A DNA stretch of 64,000 nucleotides from Rhizophagus clarus (taxonomy: Eukaryota > Glomeromycota > Glomeromycetes > Glomerales > Glomeraceae): contig BLAL01000178.1 in assembly GCA_015698045.1 (NCBI GenBank), forward strand, positions 868,001 to 932,000, given 5' to 3'. The position numbers and the translations under genes were made by a program. Shown piece by piece: positions 50,358 through 62,714 of the stretch. Below the pieces are notes generated by a model. That model was given only the letters and a program-made list of their open reading frames with translations, was not told the DNA's origin and searched no databases. Each line of letters opens with the position of its first letter. Within the stretch, counting starts at the first letter, position 1.

Positions 50358-51610
50358 TGGATCCCTTTGGGATCGTGTCACTAGAAAAAAAAAGCTGGTG
50401 ACAGAAGCCAGTGACGCAGACGATAGGCTCTTTAAGAATCCTAGGCCGAAAGAAGCTTTTCTTGATGAGTGTCACCAGTATCACTAGTGTCACTAGAAAA
50501 ATCCGAGTCTCCTAACTTTTTTTTTATTTTTTATAGCATACATACACCACCTATATCATACATACACTATATCACAATACATATACACCATATCACAATA
50601 CATATATACCATGATAGAAGTATCATAGAAAATTTTGATTTTTTTTCCTAGAAATTACTACTTTTACTAGTGACACTAGTGACAGTAATCAAGAAAGGAA
50701 TAAAATAACATAATAACCTCAAGAAAGATAGCAAACCCGTCACTAGTTCTGTCACCAGTTAGTATTCGGAACTAGTGACACTAGTGACGCTCAAAAATTG
50801 GCATACATATTGCCTCGACCTAGTTTAAACCATAATCAGGCCTTACAGCATCTTACCAATATGCCGGCAATAATTGGATTATGAGATGGTGCACTTCTGG
50901 CAATCAAATAGGTCAGGCCAAAATAATACATATCGCACCTAACCAACTGGAAATACAATATGAATGCACCCTTATCCAGATAAGCACGAAATCAGCATAC
51001 ATATACCGGCAACTAATAGACAATAGTTAGATTGCGAAATGGTACACTTCTGGCAATTAAATGGGCCGGCCATAGTATACGGAACTAGTAACAACCAGAT
51101 AACAGAGGGTGTTCGGACGCTGAACAGGATCACGTGACCGGTGCAGTAAGGCGCAGTCAAAAATCGCTCCATAAATTCGGCCAGTTCTTTAGACATAATA
51201 TTTCGGCATCCAAGCTGACAAACTACCAGTTCCCTGCCAGTTCCATGGCAGTTCTACAGTAGCTACCAGGTCACTACCATGGCACCAAGTTGGAACCTCA
51301 AATCATGTGTCTAAAAGATCAGCCGAAATTAATTGCGGATCTAGATCAAATTACTGCGCCACCTGACCTTAACGTGATTTAAGCAATAAACGTCAGCCTA
51401 GTATCTTGGCCATAAAAAGACCGCAGAGCAATGAAAACAAGCAAATAACTATAAAGCAACCAAACAACTACAGACCAGTAAAAACGAATGGATAGCAATA
51501 AAGCATTAGAAAGGGCATAGACGTGTAAAATAAGTAAGTAGGTATCAATATCAATAAGTAGGTATCACTATGGTGTAAGTAGGCATCACTATAATTATAG
51601 TGATGCCTAC

Positions 51611-51617
51611 TATATTA
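51611..51617 (+). repeat. Target-site duplication, right copy (TATATTA)
   Basis: Matches the seven bases at 9957-9963 outside the left end. Confidence 0.75.
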
Positions 51618-52814
51618 AAAAAAAAACAAAAATTTTTAAAAAATTAAAAAACTAAGAAGCAAAAGCAAAAAGAATTGATGTTTATATGGTTATTATTATA
51701 ATAAAAATTTTTATCCCATCGGTACTATGTATATACTGATGGATTTTTTTGTTACTTATTCCACTGGTTTATAATAAGTGTTAACTATAAGAAATATTTG
51801 TTTATAATGCAAATTATCTTTTTTTTTTGATAAAAATACGCGTTTAATACATTTTTATGTTTCGGGTTATTTGATTATTTGATAATGAATATAAGAATGC
51901 ACGTCTTTAATTGCACTAGGAATAATTATTTTTGAAAATTCTGACTGTACTTCACATTATTACTATCCCTTAATATTTTTCATTTTTCAGCTAATTTGAA
52001 AATTAAATATGAGAAACATAATACATAAATAAAAACTAAATTAATCATCTGAAAATTCGGAATCACTATCATTATCATTTAAATTTTCCCATGAAAGTAT
52101 TCAATTCTTCTACTTCAATATAAATACCTTGCTAATGATGCATAACAGTTATATACAGATTCTGCCTTATAGTTTTCACCATTTTGTTATTTAAGCCATG
52201 TAATGAATTTGCATAAAAATCTTCTTGTACAAGTATTATATTGAATAATTTTTTTTATCATGTTGGCTTCATGATTAAATCTATCAACTACAAGAAGCCA
52301 TTTTGCAGTACACTTATCTGTATTTTTACTCTTGAAAGTTGTTGAATTTGATATATTTCCCTTATTTGTAGAATAAATGACATTACAATAAGGTTTTTAA
52401 AGTGAAAAAAAAGATATATTTGGAAAAAAGAATAAAAAAGGAGTACTAGAAAAAGAAAAGAGAATGTAAAAAGCAAAAAAGAAAAGAAAAAAAAGCTTAA
52501 AAAAAAGCTTAAATATAGTAAGAAAAAATCCATCAGTATATACGTCATACACAATGAGATAAACCTGTTATTATATGGAAAGCTTAGAATAACTTGGTAT
52601 TCACTGATCTATCCCTCCCTTCGGGAGGGGCCCCACATCAGTGAATAACCTAGTTATTCTCAGATATCCATGGAATAACAAGTATATATTATTTTTTGAT
52701 TTATTAAACTATATAAAACTCTTTCCACTAATGTGTTAAATCAAATTTCTGTAAAAAATTTTTTCAAAAATTTTTTATTTTTAATGCGTTTTCTAAATAT
52801 AAATACACTTAGTC
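51618..52814. other. AT-rich host spacer right of the element
   Basis: No gene is seen. A leftward 88-codon frame at 52288-52554 is hydrophobic low-complexity translation of A-rich DNA and I reject it. The palindrome at 52586-52660 is the only structured feature. Confidence 0.55.
52586..52660. repeat. 75-bp near-perfect inverted repeat with GC-rich hairpin core
   Basis: The arms AGAATAACTTGGTATTCACTGAT and its complement (with small mismatches) surround CCTCCC-TTCG-GGGAGG, a stable tetraloop hairpin. In AT-rich surroundings this stands out and looks like a miniature element or a folded-back insertion. Confidence 0.7.
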
Positions 52815-53531
52815 ATGGTTTTTATACAAGAAACATGTACATATGACATATATAATAAGTTTACTTCATGTTTTATTACTTTATTTTTCAAGTTTTTTAC
52901 ACGCTCTCGTGACATAAATCTGCACATAATACTCAACAAGACTGGAATAACTGAGTGGAAAAAGACCACTCAGAGAGGGTACTATGTAAAGATTAACTCT
53001 TTAAAACTCATAATACAGCTGACCACCCAACATAAGCTTAATGATAAACTCGTAATGATATTAGCTTCTCACCTTGTAACAGCTTTCAAGTATTTCAGGT
53101 CTTCGTATTCCAAAAAATCAGAGCCAACAAAAATAGGATGCATAAATAATGCATCATACACCCCAGAAATGGCTGTATCACAGAAGATGGATATGGATAT
53201 TTCATCACCTGACCAGCACCAATCAACACCTGTAAAACCTCACACAATAGCTGTAATTAGCCTTACCCAGTCAACACTAAAAGGCAAAGGCAAAAAAAAA
53301 CATAAAAAATCAATAACAATAGACAATATTGATGAAGCCTTCCAGTCCCTTGTAGACTCTGATACAGAAAATACATATCAAGTTTCTTCATCGCCACTAC
53401 TCTCACCTAGCATGGCTGCGACTAACAAGGTAATAGAGTCTTCAGCACTGCTACTAGATAATCATGCCAGTAAAAAAAAGAAGTTGAAAGTGCAAGACAA
53501 CAAGGCTACACATATTATCATTGAATATTAA
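52815..53531 (+). CDS. Unknown 238-residue protein
   Basis: ATG 52815 to TAA. The N-terminal half is mixed hydrophobic and basic (TGITEWKKTTQRGYYVKINS); the C-terminal half is polar, Ser/Thr-rich and ends with basic clusters (GKGKKKHKKSITI, KKKKLKVQ). A nuclear-targeting-like lysine-rich run is present. It may be the first open frame of a decayed transposon, because the following 800 bp hold further coding-like fragments. I do not recognise a domain. Confidence 0.45.
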   Translation: MVFIQETCTYDIYNKFTSCFITLFFKFFTRSRDINLHIILNKTGITEWKKTTQRGYYVKINSLKLIIQLTTQHKLNDKLVMILASHLVTAFKYFRSSYSKKSEPTKIGCINNASYTPEMAVSQKMDMDISSPDQHQSTPVKPHTIAVISLTQSTLKGKGKKKHKKSITIDNIDEAFQSLVDSDTENTYQVSSSPLLSPSMAATNKVIESSALLLDNHASKKKKLKVQDNKATHIIIEY

Positions 53532-56500
53532 GCACCCTCTAGGTGCTAGTTTATTTGTGATATCATAATATATAATATTCCTACAAAGTGAAATAATTAT
53601 CAAATTCTTTCTCACCTATCCACTTGAGGTAACATTATATCAATATCGGTCAAGTGCTAGTGTAAATATAAAATGATTTAAAGTAGCTAACTATTTCTGA
53701 ATTTTTTTGATAATACAAGGCACAGTGGATGGCACCTCTTACAGGCATTTCTACATAATAGTTTTCAGCAACTTGAAACCTAAATGAATGAAAAGAAAGA
53801 AAACACTTTCAAGCTATTATTTATGACCTGCCTAATACCATAAATACAGTTTCGCTCACAGAATCTATCACCTTAATTTTTTCAGCGAATTGAACATTAA
53901 GATGTTCAAAAAAATTAAATTTTCTGATGGATCGTACAAGATTATTGGCTATTTTGAAACCTGAAAACACTTATTGAAGTGCATAAATAATCCAACTCTT
54001 TAGTATGGTAAAAATATAGCATGGTATAAATATACCACAATTCCTACAAAGATTAAATCCAAGAAGTCTGGTCATACCTTCCTCTACTCAGCTAAGCAAA
54101 ACAACAAGGATGGTCTTAAATATTCCAGGTCTTCTAACAAACAAGCTAAGTTTATTCCAGCAACCAGATCTAATCAGATTTACATAAGAAATTCTCAAAT
54201 AAAGGATTCATCACATTATTAATGAAAAGATTATAGTGGTTCAATGGAGCCTAAAAAATTGTCAAAGCAGAAAGACTTCAAATTCAAGATCTTTAAATGT
54301 GACCTTTATGTGAAAGTCAAAGAAATGAAGAAGGTCTTAGATGAATTAACATGTAGTCTCAAGCATATATAAAGGAATTCATAGATAGTTTACTTAGCTT
54401 TTATAGACTACTCTTTTCGTAAAATTTTTTCTTTTTTTTTCTTTTTCCTATATTCTTTTTACTTTTTGGTAATACGTAAGTGAATGATAAGACTGGTCCT
54501 AGAGTTAGAAGTAATTTTTTTGTATTTAGCAGGTATTTACATCCTTCCTTTTTATTAATAAAGATTATTGCAGCTTCAACGCCTTTAACTATATAAAAAA
54601 TAGATTTACTAAACTATGCTATTAACATTTAATATTACATTATAAGATTTACAAATTTGATTAATTAATCATAATTAAATTTTTTATTATTAAAATTTTA
54701 CAATAATGATATATTTTTATAAATCAATAAAATTTATTTTACATATATTTATAATAGTTTTAAAATTATTAAATGTTAAAGTTTATTAATTAAAAAAATA
54801 TTATTAATTATTTATTTTTAATATGATTAGTAGTAATAGTATAAAAGTACTTTATTTTAATATAATAAAAATTATGCTTAATTAGTTAACTTTTTAAAAA
54901 AAATAATAATATAAAAAAAAATTTTTACAATATAAAATCATAATAAAAAAATAATAAAAATAAGTTAAAAGATAATAGTTAGCAATTATATTAGAGATTA
55001 GTATAAGAATTTTATTAATAAATAATCTGTATATTTTATATAATAATAAAATTTTATTCTATTTACATAATAATATATATCAAAATTTTACATAAGTTTC
55101 TGTATATCAATTTTTATTACAATTGAATAAATATTAAATAATTTTCATTAAAAATAATCTTTACAATTTATTTAATAAATAAAAAATTCTTAAATTTAAA
55201 AAATATTAATTTTTTATTTAATTATAAAATATAATTTGCATTAAATATCTTTTTATACTATTAAAATTATACTTATAGTATATGTAATTTTATAATATTA
55301 ATATAAATAAATTAAATAAAAAAAACAAAAATCATAGATTTATTAAAAAAATTATTATATAATCATTTATTTTTTTTATAAAAAATTATATATGCTTAAA
55401 TATTTAAAATAAATTTTATTTTTTATACAACCTTATATTTTAAGATTAAAGTTAATAAATAGAATAAATTGGCCTAATAAAAACTTTTTAAATAATATTA
55501 TTTTAAAATAAGCGGTAAGTAAAAATCTAAAGAATAAAAGTTTACTAAGATTTGTAAATATTTTATATTGAAAAAGTAAAATCAGTTTAGATTTATAGCA
55601 ATTTGCAATTTTTGCAGATTATTGCTTTTTTTTTATAATTTTTGATAGAAATTTGCAAAATATTGCAAAAATCATTTTTTTTATTTTTTAAAAATTTTTT
55701 TATAAAATATTTATGATAATTTTAAAATTGTAGATTTTTACATAAAAATTTTTAAAGATCCTTACAGTTTCTTTTTTAACCTAATAAACTTTGCATATTT
55801 ATTTTAATAAGTTTTGCATTTCTAATTTACAATACAAATTTTTTATAATATTTTTATTAAAAAAATAGTATTTTTCTTTATACTTAAAATTTTTTTAAAA
55901 TATATAATACTTTTTAAAGAAATATTTTATTCTTTAATACCTTTTAAATAAACAATTTATTAAAGATACCAAAGAAAATTAATTATTATTTTTATTTTTA
56001 TTTAAATTTTAAATTTTTTTTTTTGTGAATTTAGAATCTTTTAAATAAATAAGTTTATCCAATATTCAGTATATAATCTGCAATATGTAGAAATATCTGT
56101 TTTTTTTTAACTAAATGAAATACTAAACTTCTTTTCTTCAATTCTTTATTATTGAAGTTTCTGATATTTTGAATAAAAAAAAAATTTTGTAGTTTTTTTT
56201 ATGAATGTTAGCATTTATTTATATTTTATAAATTCAAAATACTGAAAGTATGAATTTTAAACTATAATATTAAAAAAAAATTTTATACTTAAATAAATGT
56301 TAATCAATTTTTATTTATATTTTATAGGCTAAGAATTAAAAGTATTGGTTTACAAATAAATTATTTTGAATAGAATAATAATCCAGATATCTGTATCTGT
56401 ATCTGATACAGATAATAAACTAAATATATCTGCTATCTGCCATTAGATCAGATAATGAGCAGATAATTTGAATTATTTGTAAGCTTGATTCAGATATTCT

Positions 56501-57754
56501 GTATTCTAGTACAAATCACCTTTCAATATTTCATTTGCTATCCATCATCAGATTGGATAATGTGCAGATAATCTGAATAGTTGAATAACAGATCGCTTTT
56601 CTAATTTTGAAGGTAATTTTTTGAAATTTTTATTAATTTTATTTAATAAATATTATAATTGAATTAATCAAACTTTAATTTTTTTTAATTTCAGAATACA
56701 AAAAAATAAATTTTAAACTTTATAATAAAGAAAAATATTTTTTTAATAAATATTTATAGTGTTTATTATCTAAATATTAAACTCAAAAATCATTTAATTA
56801 GTATAATTTTCAGAAAAAATTTTACAATTTAATAAATGTTAATTAATACTTATTTTTCTTTTTTAAGTCCAGAATATTAAAAGTACTGATTTTGAATAGC
56901 ATTTTAAAGATATATTTTCAAAATTTTTTTTCTTATTTGTTTATTATGTTTAATAAATTTAACTAAAATTTGTATTATATTGTAGATTCAGAATACTAAA
57001 AAGTATGATTTCTGAATACTATTTTAAAGATATATCTTCTAAAATTTATTTTCTTTTATTAATTTTACTTAATAAAAATTAATTAATATTTATTCTTATA
57101 TTTTAGATTTATTTTAAAGAAACTTTAATTTCAAAAATATTTATTATATTCAAACTTTTTTTTTTATTTTTGTCAAAAAAATGTTTATTAATGTTTCAAT
57201 TTTATTCTTTAGTTATATACATTGTAAACATAATTTTAATGGTAAATATCTTTGAAATTTTTTTAAATTTTTTTTTAAATAAAATATAAATTAATATTTT
57301 ATTTTTATTTTATAGATTCATAGTTTTCTGATTAAAATTTAAAGATAAATATCAAAATTTTATTCTTTTATTTTTTGTTTAAATAAGATATTTAGCTAAT
57401 TATTTTTATTTTTTTATTGGTTTAATTAAGGCAAAATTTCAAAAGTAAAAAAAAATCTTGAAATTTTTTTTCTTTTTTTTTTATTAACAAAACATATTCT
57501 AATATTTTGATTTCATTATTTTGTAAATTCATATAATTTTTAAATTAAGTAAGTAAAAAGTTTTAAAAGTATATATAATAGTTTTTTTACTTTATTTAAA
57601 TATAAGCTGTAGTTTTTTTTTATTTTTTAAAAGTTTTTTTATAATCTGTAAAAAAAAAAATCCATTTATTATAGAAACTTATTTTTTTCAATATACAGTA
57701 ATTGTATTGTAAATATATTATAATTATATAGTAATTATATAATGTAATGGTAAA

Positions 57755-57922
57755 GGCAGTGATATATATTAGCTAATATTTTTTTATTATAGGCGCTTAC
57801 TCCCCACCTCTAGATAAGATATCTTGGTCATATGCAACTAATCATATTTTTTAAAATTATGTAACCTAAGATTTTCGCTTACCCCTCACCCCCTAAAATA
57901 TTAGCTAATATATATCACTGCC
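57755..57922. mobile_element. 168-bp MITE-like element with 28-bp inverted ends
   Basis: GGCAGTGATATATATTAGCT... at 57755-57782 is repeated inverted at 57895-57922. The interior is relatively C-rich (CCCCTCACCCCC). No clear target duplication could be found, so the superfamily is open. Confidence 0.7.
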
Positions 57923-57989
57923 CTAATTATATAGTAAAATTATAATAAATATATAATTATTACATATTAAAAAAATTAAGTTTTTGTAA

Positions 57990-58150
57990 TATGGGGTCTT
58001 TGCAATAGAAAGGTATGAAACTCAAAAAAAAATAAAAATTTAATTAATATTAAATTTACACTTATTTTAGTATAAAAAACATAATTAGCATATAAAGTAA
58101 ATTTAAAAATTTTTTTGAGTTTCGTACCTTTCTATTGCAAAGACCCCATA
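57990..58150. mobile_element. 157-bp MITE with TA target site
   Basis: The body 57992-58148 starts TGGGGTCTTTGCAATAG and ends with its complement; the arms match over about 38 bp with one mismatch. TA flanks both sides, as with Tc1/mariner insertions. It has no coding capacity. Confidence 0.75.
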
Positions 58151-58291
58151 TTATTTGATAAAATTCTTAATTAATAATTTTAAATGTAATTTATTAAGTT
58201 ATAATAAATTAAATTTTGAATTAATAAAATATTTAATTAAGATTTATTTAGTAATTATTTTAAATAATTTATTAATTTTTTAATTTTTTTT

Positions 58292-58465
58292 TTTTGTTAA
58301 ATATTATTTTTTTTTTTTTTTTGGCGTTGATAATGCAGAAATCTTTATTGAAAATTAATGGATTACATAATAATCTATATAATTTACCCTAGAAACTGCT
58401 CCTATCCAGAAGATGAACCCCTCGCAGACCGTTCAATCATATCGCCAAATTTTGTTAAATATTAT
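58292..58465 (-). mobile_element. Second SINE-like retroposon with 16-bp target duplication
   Basis: TTTTGTTAAATATTAT occurs at 58292-58307 and 58450-58465. The 142-bp body begins with a T-run (poly(A) of the minus strand) and contains GGATTACATAATAATCT, similar to GGATTACATAGCAATCT in the insertion at 8277-8420. This supports one retroposon family in the genome. Confidence 0.75.
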
Positions 58466-58726
58466 AAATTTTTTTTTTTAATAAATTAATTATAGTATTT
58501 TTATTTTATTTTTTAGAATGAATTTAATAATTCTTAAATTAACTAATAAAATATATACATATATTAATATTTTAAATTTTTAATTTTTTAAAAAAATAAA
58601 AAAAAAAATTAAAAAAATCAATATTATATAAATAAAAAAAAAAAATTATATATTAAAAATAAAAATATTATAATATTAAAATATCAATAAATTAATTATT
58701 AAAAGAAAAATAATAAAATAAATTAA

Positions 58727-61700
58727 TTAATTAGTATTTTTATATTTTTCTAATTCTGCAGCTAATTCAGTTATTTGATTACGATATACATCTTTCATAT
58801 CTTTAATATCTGCTTGTAATTCATCTACTTGTTCTGTTTTTTCTCCAAGTAATTCTAAAGTAATATGATATCTAAAAAAAAAAAAAAAATAATAATATTA
58901 AATATAAACTTAATTAATAAATTTAATAATTATTTTATACCTTTCATTTATTTTATGAAATTGTTGTTCTAATTCTGAAAGTCTTTCTGCTTTTATAGAA
59001 CTAAATTATATATATTATAAAAAATATTAGTTAAAAAAAGGTTGTTTTTTTTTTAAATAATTTTTTAATTATTCACTTACTAATCCTCCATTTGAACAGT
59101 TAATTTGACTAATTCATCTGCTAATTCATCTAATCAAATACAAAATAGCAATTAATAAATATTTTAAATAAAAATATTTTAATATATAATTACCTCTATT
59201 TTTTGTAGTCATTTGTAATTGAGCTTGTAAAGTACCAACTTGTCCTTCTAATTGTCTTACTGAAGAATTTAATTTTTCAACCATCATAATACAACTTATC
59301 ATATTACTATTTCCATCAATGCTTGATCTTGTACTTGATGTTGGACTATATATTATAGGTGATGATGATGCTCCGTCATAATGTCTTTCCAAATGTGTTT
59401 CACTTGCTGATTTCAATGATCCCAATTGTGTTTCACTAGCTGACTTCAAAAAATTTCTTCTTATAGATTCTAATTTTATTTGACGTTTTTCTTGTTCATG
59501 ATCTTTAAGTTTGTTCTTTTGTTCAGAATATAATTTTTGTTCCAATTCTTCTTGTTTTTCTTCTAATGCTTGTCTTAATGCGCAACGGTATTGTTCTTCT
59601 GCTTCTTGCAATGCTACTTTATGAATTTCTTTGGAAGATTCAAGTTCTGATGCTAAATCCTCAATTTTAGCTTCTAAATTAGGAATTCGAGCATGTAATG
59701 ATTTGATTTCCTCATTTAACTTTATGTTTTTATTATGTTTCTCAATTAACTGAAGTTCTTGTTGTTCTATAGTTAATGACTTTTTAATGTAAAGATTTTA
59801 CATAATGTGAATGAATTATGGATATCTGCATAAAATAGGATAAAGAAATTAAAATAAATTTGGTTACCATTTCTTTAAATTGATTGCTTAAATTTTCAAA
59901 CTTTTCGGCAAAATGATCGCGTTCCATTTCCATTTCAGTTAATTGTTTAGATAGACTAGAAAAAAAAAATTTAATTTCCAATATAAAAAAAAAAAAAAAT
60001 TTAGTTTATGTTGATTTTATATTACCTATTTTCAATTTTTTCCCAATTTTTTATAGATAGAGCATGTTGTGTCTGTACATCTTCTATTTGTCGAAGTAAT
60101 TGAATATGCTCTACCTCTCGTTCTCCTGATGTTACTTCTTGTGCTGCAGCCTCAGCAATTTGCAATCGTTGTTGTAAGGTCTATATATATATTAGAATTG
60201 AATCATCTTCGGAATAAATGACATTATAAATCGAAATAGAAGTATTACATTTGTTATATTACCAATATTTCGTGACGTAAATTATCTTCTCTTAACCCAG
60301 CCTGTTCTTCAACTCGTGCAAGAGTTGTTCTTAGTTCACGAATCTGTAATAATGAAAGTCAATGAATAATCCTATTAAATAAGTACGCAAATTAAATATC
60401 AAACCTCTGTTCGCAAAGAATTTTCTGTGTCCTCCGATTCGGTACGTAACTGCTCCAATTCATGGTGAAGCCTTTCATTAATTTGAATCTATATAAAAAA
60501 TATCAGAATACATTATAATCTTTAGCATAAAAAGATTATCCTACGGCAAATCATGTGAATTACATTCATATATCTACCTCCTTTTCCAAAACTGCAGTTT
60601 GCGCTTGCGATGATAAAGTAGCATTGATCTCAAGTGTTTTTTTAAATTCTTCGTTTGTATGATCTAAAAGACGCTTTAAATACACGTTAAAAAAAAAAAA
60701 AATTTTTTTTGTTGTCAGTCCAGTGATATAAGAGCTAAATCCGTGGCACAATGCGCAGAAATTACGTATCTCTATCTCAACTACAAACATACTTGAAGTT
60801 TTTCTCGTTCTTCTTTTGCAACAGCAATATCAACCTCTAACTTCAAATTTTGCTGTATTTTCTTTTCCTGTTCGCTTTCAAGACTTTTCAATTCGTAACT
60901 ATTCTTCTTTTCAATTTCTTGTAGTTGTTTTAAATTACTTGATAATTCTACTATTTCTGATGTAGCTTTATCGTATTTCCTTTGAAGATCAGCCAATCGA
61001 TTTTCTTGCTCTATATCTTTAGCTCGATATTTTTTTAAATTTGTTCGATATTCGAGTTCACTTTTCGATAATTTTTCACCTACATAATAAAAAAAAAAAA
61101 TATCAATAATTACTTAAAATATTAATTGTTTATAATAAGAAATCATTTACCTTCGGACATAAGTCCAGAAATTTGATCATCTTTCTCTAATAACAATTTT
61201 CTCTGCATCTCGAGTAAATTTTGAATAGATGAACTCTCTTTATTTGCTTCTTGTTGTCTGAACATATTTAGTTCCTAAAATTAATAACAATATCATATCA
61301 ATTCGATACAATCCACATTCGCGAATAGAAATTTGATAATTTATATCAACCTTATTTGCGCCTTTTAATTGATTTTCCAGACCTTCTATATGATTTCTTG
61401 TAATTTTCAACTCATCATTTTTATTTTCTTCTAATTCCTTTAATTGTAATTTAAGCTTTTCTACGGTATCATTTAATAATGCATTTTGTTCTATGGCACT
61501 TGTAAGCTGACGTTCTCTTTGTTCAATAATCAATTGGAAATTTTTACAAGTTTCATGAGATTCGATAATTGGTGATTTTTGACTGTCTATTACATCGATC
61601 TCCTGAGAATCTTCGTTTGTAGATTCTTCAAAAACTTTGATATCATTATTTTCTGGATTATCTCCATTAATTTTAGAATGTATATCAGATTCTTCTTTCT

Positions 61701-62492
61701 GCTCATCTGTATCAGATTCACTAGAAGCCGGTATTAAACTATTGGTCGAATGTTCATCTTTAATAGTTACATTTTCATTTCGACTTGACTCATTCGTATT
61801 TGAAAGATCAGGAACACCATTTATGACAAGAGTATCTATTTTATTCTCATTATTGTCCTGTTTCTCATTTGGGACAGAAACAAAATTATTACTCTCATTC
61901 GCATTGTCCTTTGTATTATTTAAATTTGTTTCTAATGTTGAATCCTTAATAGATGAATTATTAGGAATTTCAGAATCACTTTCTACTGAAGTTTTATGTA
62001 AAGAAGAACGAGGAGATTCTCCTTGTAATGATGATCGAGGTGAGCTAGTTTGTCTATGTGGTGTACGAATATTAGCAAGTAAATCACTACTCCTAGATTT
62101 TAAAGATCCGATTAAATCACTTGAGTTTGGTCGTGGATCTAATTTAGGTGAAGATTTATTTGGTGTTGATGTTGGAGAGGCTGAAATATTATTATTTGAA
62201 ACCTTTGGCGATTTTGGGCGTGCAACACCAATAGGAGGATCAACTGTAGTAACAAATCCAGTTATTGGATCAACATAAACGTCCCCCTGATAAGAATTAT
62301 CTAGCGGGAAACAATTGCTTAATTATTACTGAATGTAAACTTGTTCTTTTTTAAAAAAAATTTATTAATATACTTACTTTCACCCATGTCAAGAGCTTTA
62401 TCAAGTTTACTCTCAACAGTATTCATAGCCTGTTTTAACATGCTTCCCCATGACGATCCACCCGAGCCATTTTTGTTATTAAAAAAACTCAT
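58727..62492 (-). CDS. Golgin of the TMF1 / Sgm1 type, about 13 exons
   Basis: Exon 1 is 62378-62492 (MSFFNNKNGSGGSSWGSMLK, then VESKLDKALDMGE). Exon 2 is 61351-62300, then about 61151-61274, 60793-61079, 60578-60673, 60405-60488, 60263-60343, 60026-60180, 59868-59955, 59194-59779, 59081-59129 and two last exons ending at TAA 58727. All junctions have GT..AG and keep frame; the product is about 940 residues. The N-terminal amphipathic helix, a Ser/Pro-rich region, long coiled coils and the C-terminal block ITLELLGEKTEQVDELQADI with KDVYRNQITELAAELEKY match the TMF family. These golgins bind Rab6/Ypt6 at the Golgi and tether vesicles. This is a normal host gene and is intact. Exons 11-13 are placed approximately. 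Confidence 0.88.
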
Positions 62493-62714
62493 TTGAAATA
62501 TATTTCGATTTTTATACTTTTTACATGGAAGTTTTCGGGAGAGCAAACCTCAGCAAAGGAATAGTGCAAAAATTTCCAAATATGGTTCAATCAGGGTTCA
62601 ACACTGGTTCGACCATGGTTCAACCACGTCTTACGTTATTTTTAAACACGTTACACAAAATAAAAATATATAAATGTACTTTTTTTTCATGTGCGTCTTT
62701 AATCATTCTTTACA

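Larger units (their letters stand above)
9964..51610. mobile_element. Large Polinton/Maverick-like DNA element, about 41.6 kb
   Basis: The element is bounded by 1.73-kb inverted repeats and a short direct duplication. It encodes a family B DNA polymerase, an rve integrase fused to a nuclease domain, an A32-like ATPase, a primase-SF3 helicase, a Gag-retropepsin polyprotein and about 20 further genes. Replication genes sit at the two ends and point inwards; morphogenesis-type genes lie at 15-23 kb; leftward cargo genes fill 23-46 kb. A nested hAT transposon (40587-45332) and a nested 130-bp MITE mean that the original insertion was roughly 36.8 kb. That is larger than the 15-25 kb usual for Polintons. 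Numerous stops and frameshifts suggest this copy is no longer autonomous. Confidence 0.9.
49885..51610 (-). repeat. Right terminal inverted repeat (1726 bp)
   Basis: Reverse complement of 9964-11690 with about 18 substitutions and one base fewer in an A-run. About ten of the substitutions are C/T or G/A at CpG. It contains the right copy of the zinc-protein gene, the iteron field and the 32-bp terminal palindrome (51579-51610), and reaches 44 bp into the primase gene. Confidence 0.95.
53532..58726. other. Long AT-rich tract with decayed fragments and small insertions
   Basis: From 54060 to about 54240 one frame reads like protein (SRSSNKQAKFIPATRSNQIY), which may belong to a degraded mobile element along with the gene at 52815. 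From about 54600 to 57750 the sequence is almost pure A/T without coding signal. Three small insertions are listed separately. I see no intact gene. Confidence 0.5.

Noticed and set aside
9964-51610. A major capsid protein of the double jelly-roll type
   Set aside because: No gene shows a recognisable pattern, but such folds cannot be excluded by eye, so neither presence nor absence is claimed as a feature.
52288-52554. A leftward hydrophobic protein
   Set aside because: It is a Phe/Leu-rich translation of an A-rich strand without codon bias.
61637-62278. A rightward 213-codon gene
   Set aside because: It is antisense to exon 2 of the golgin gene, whose splicing and protein sequence are convincing.
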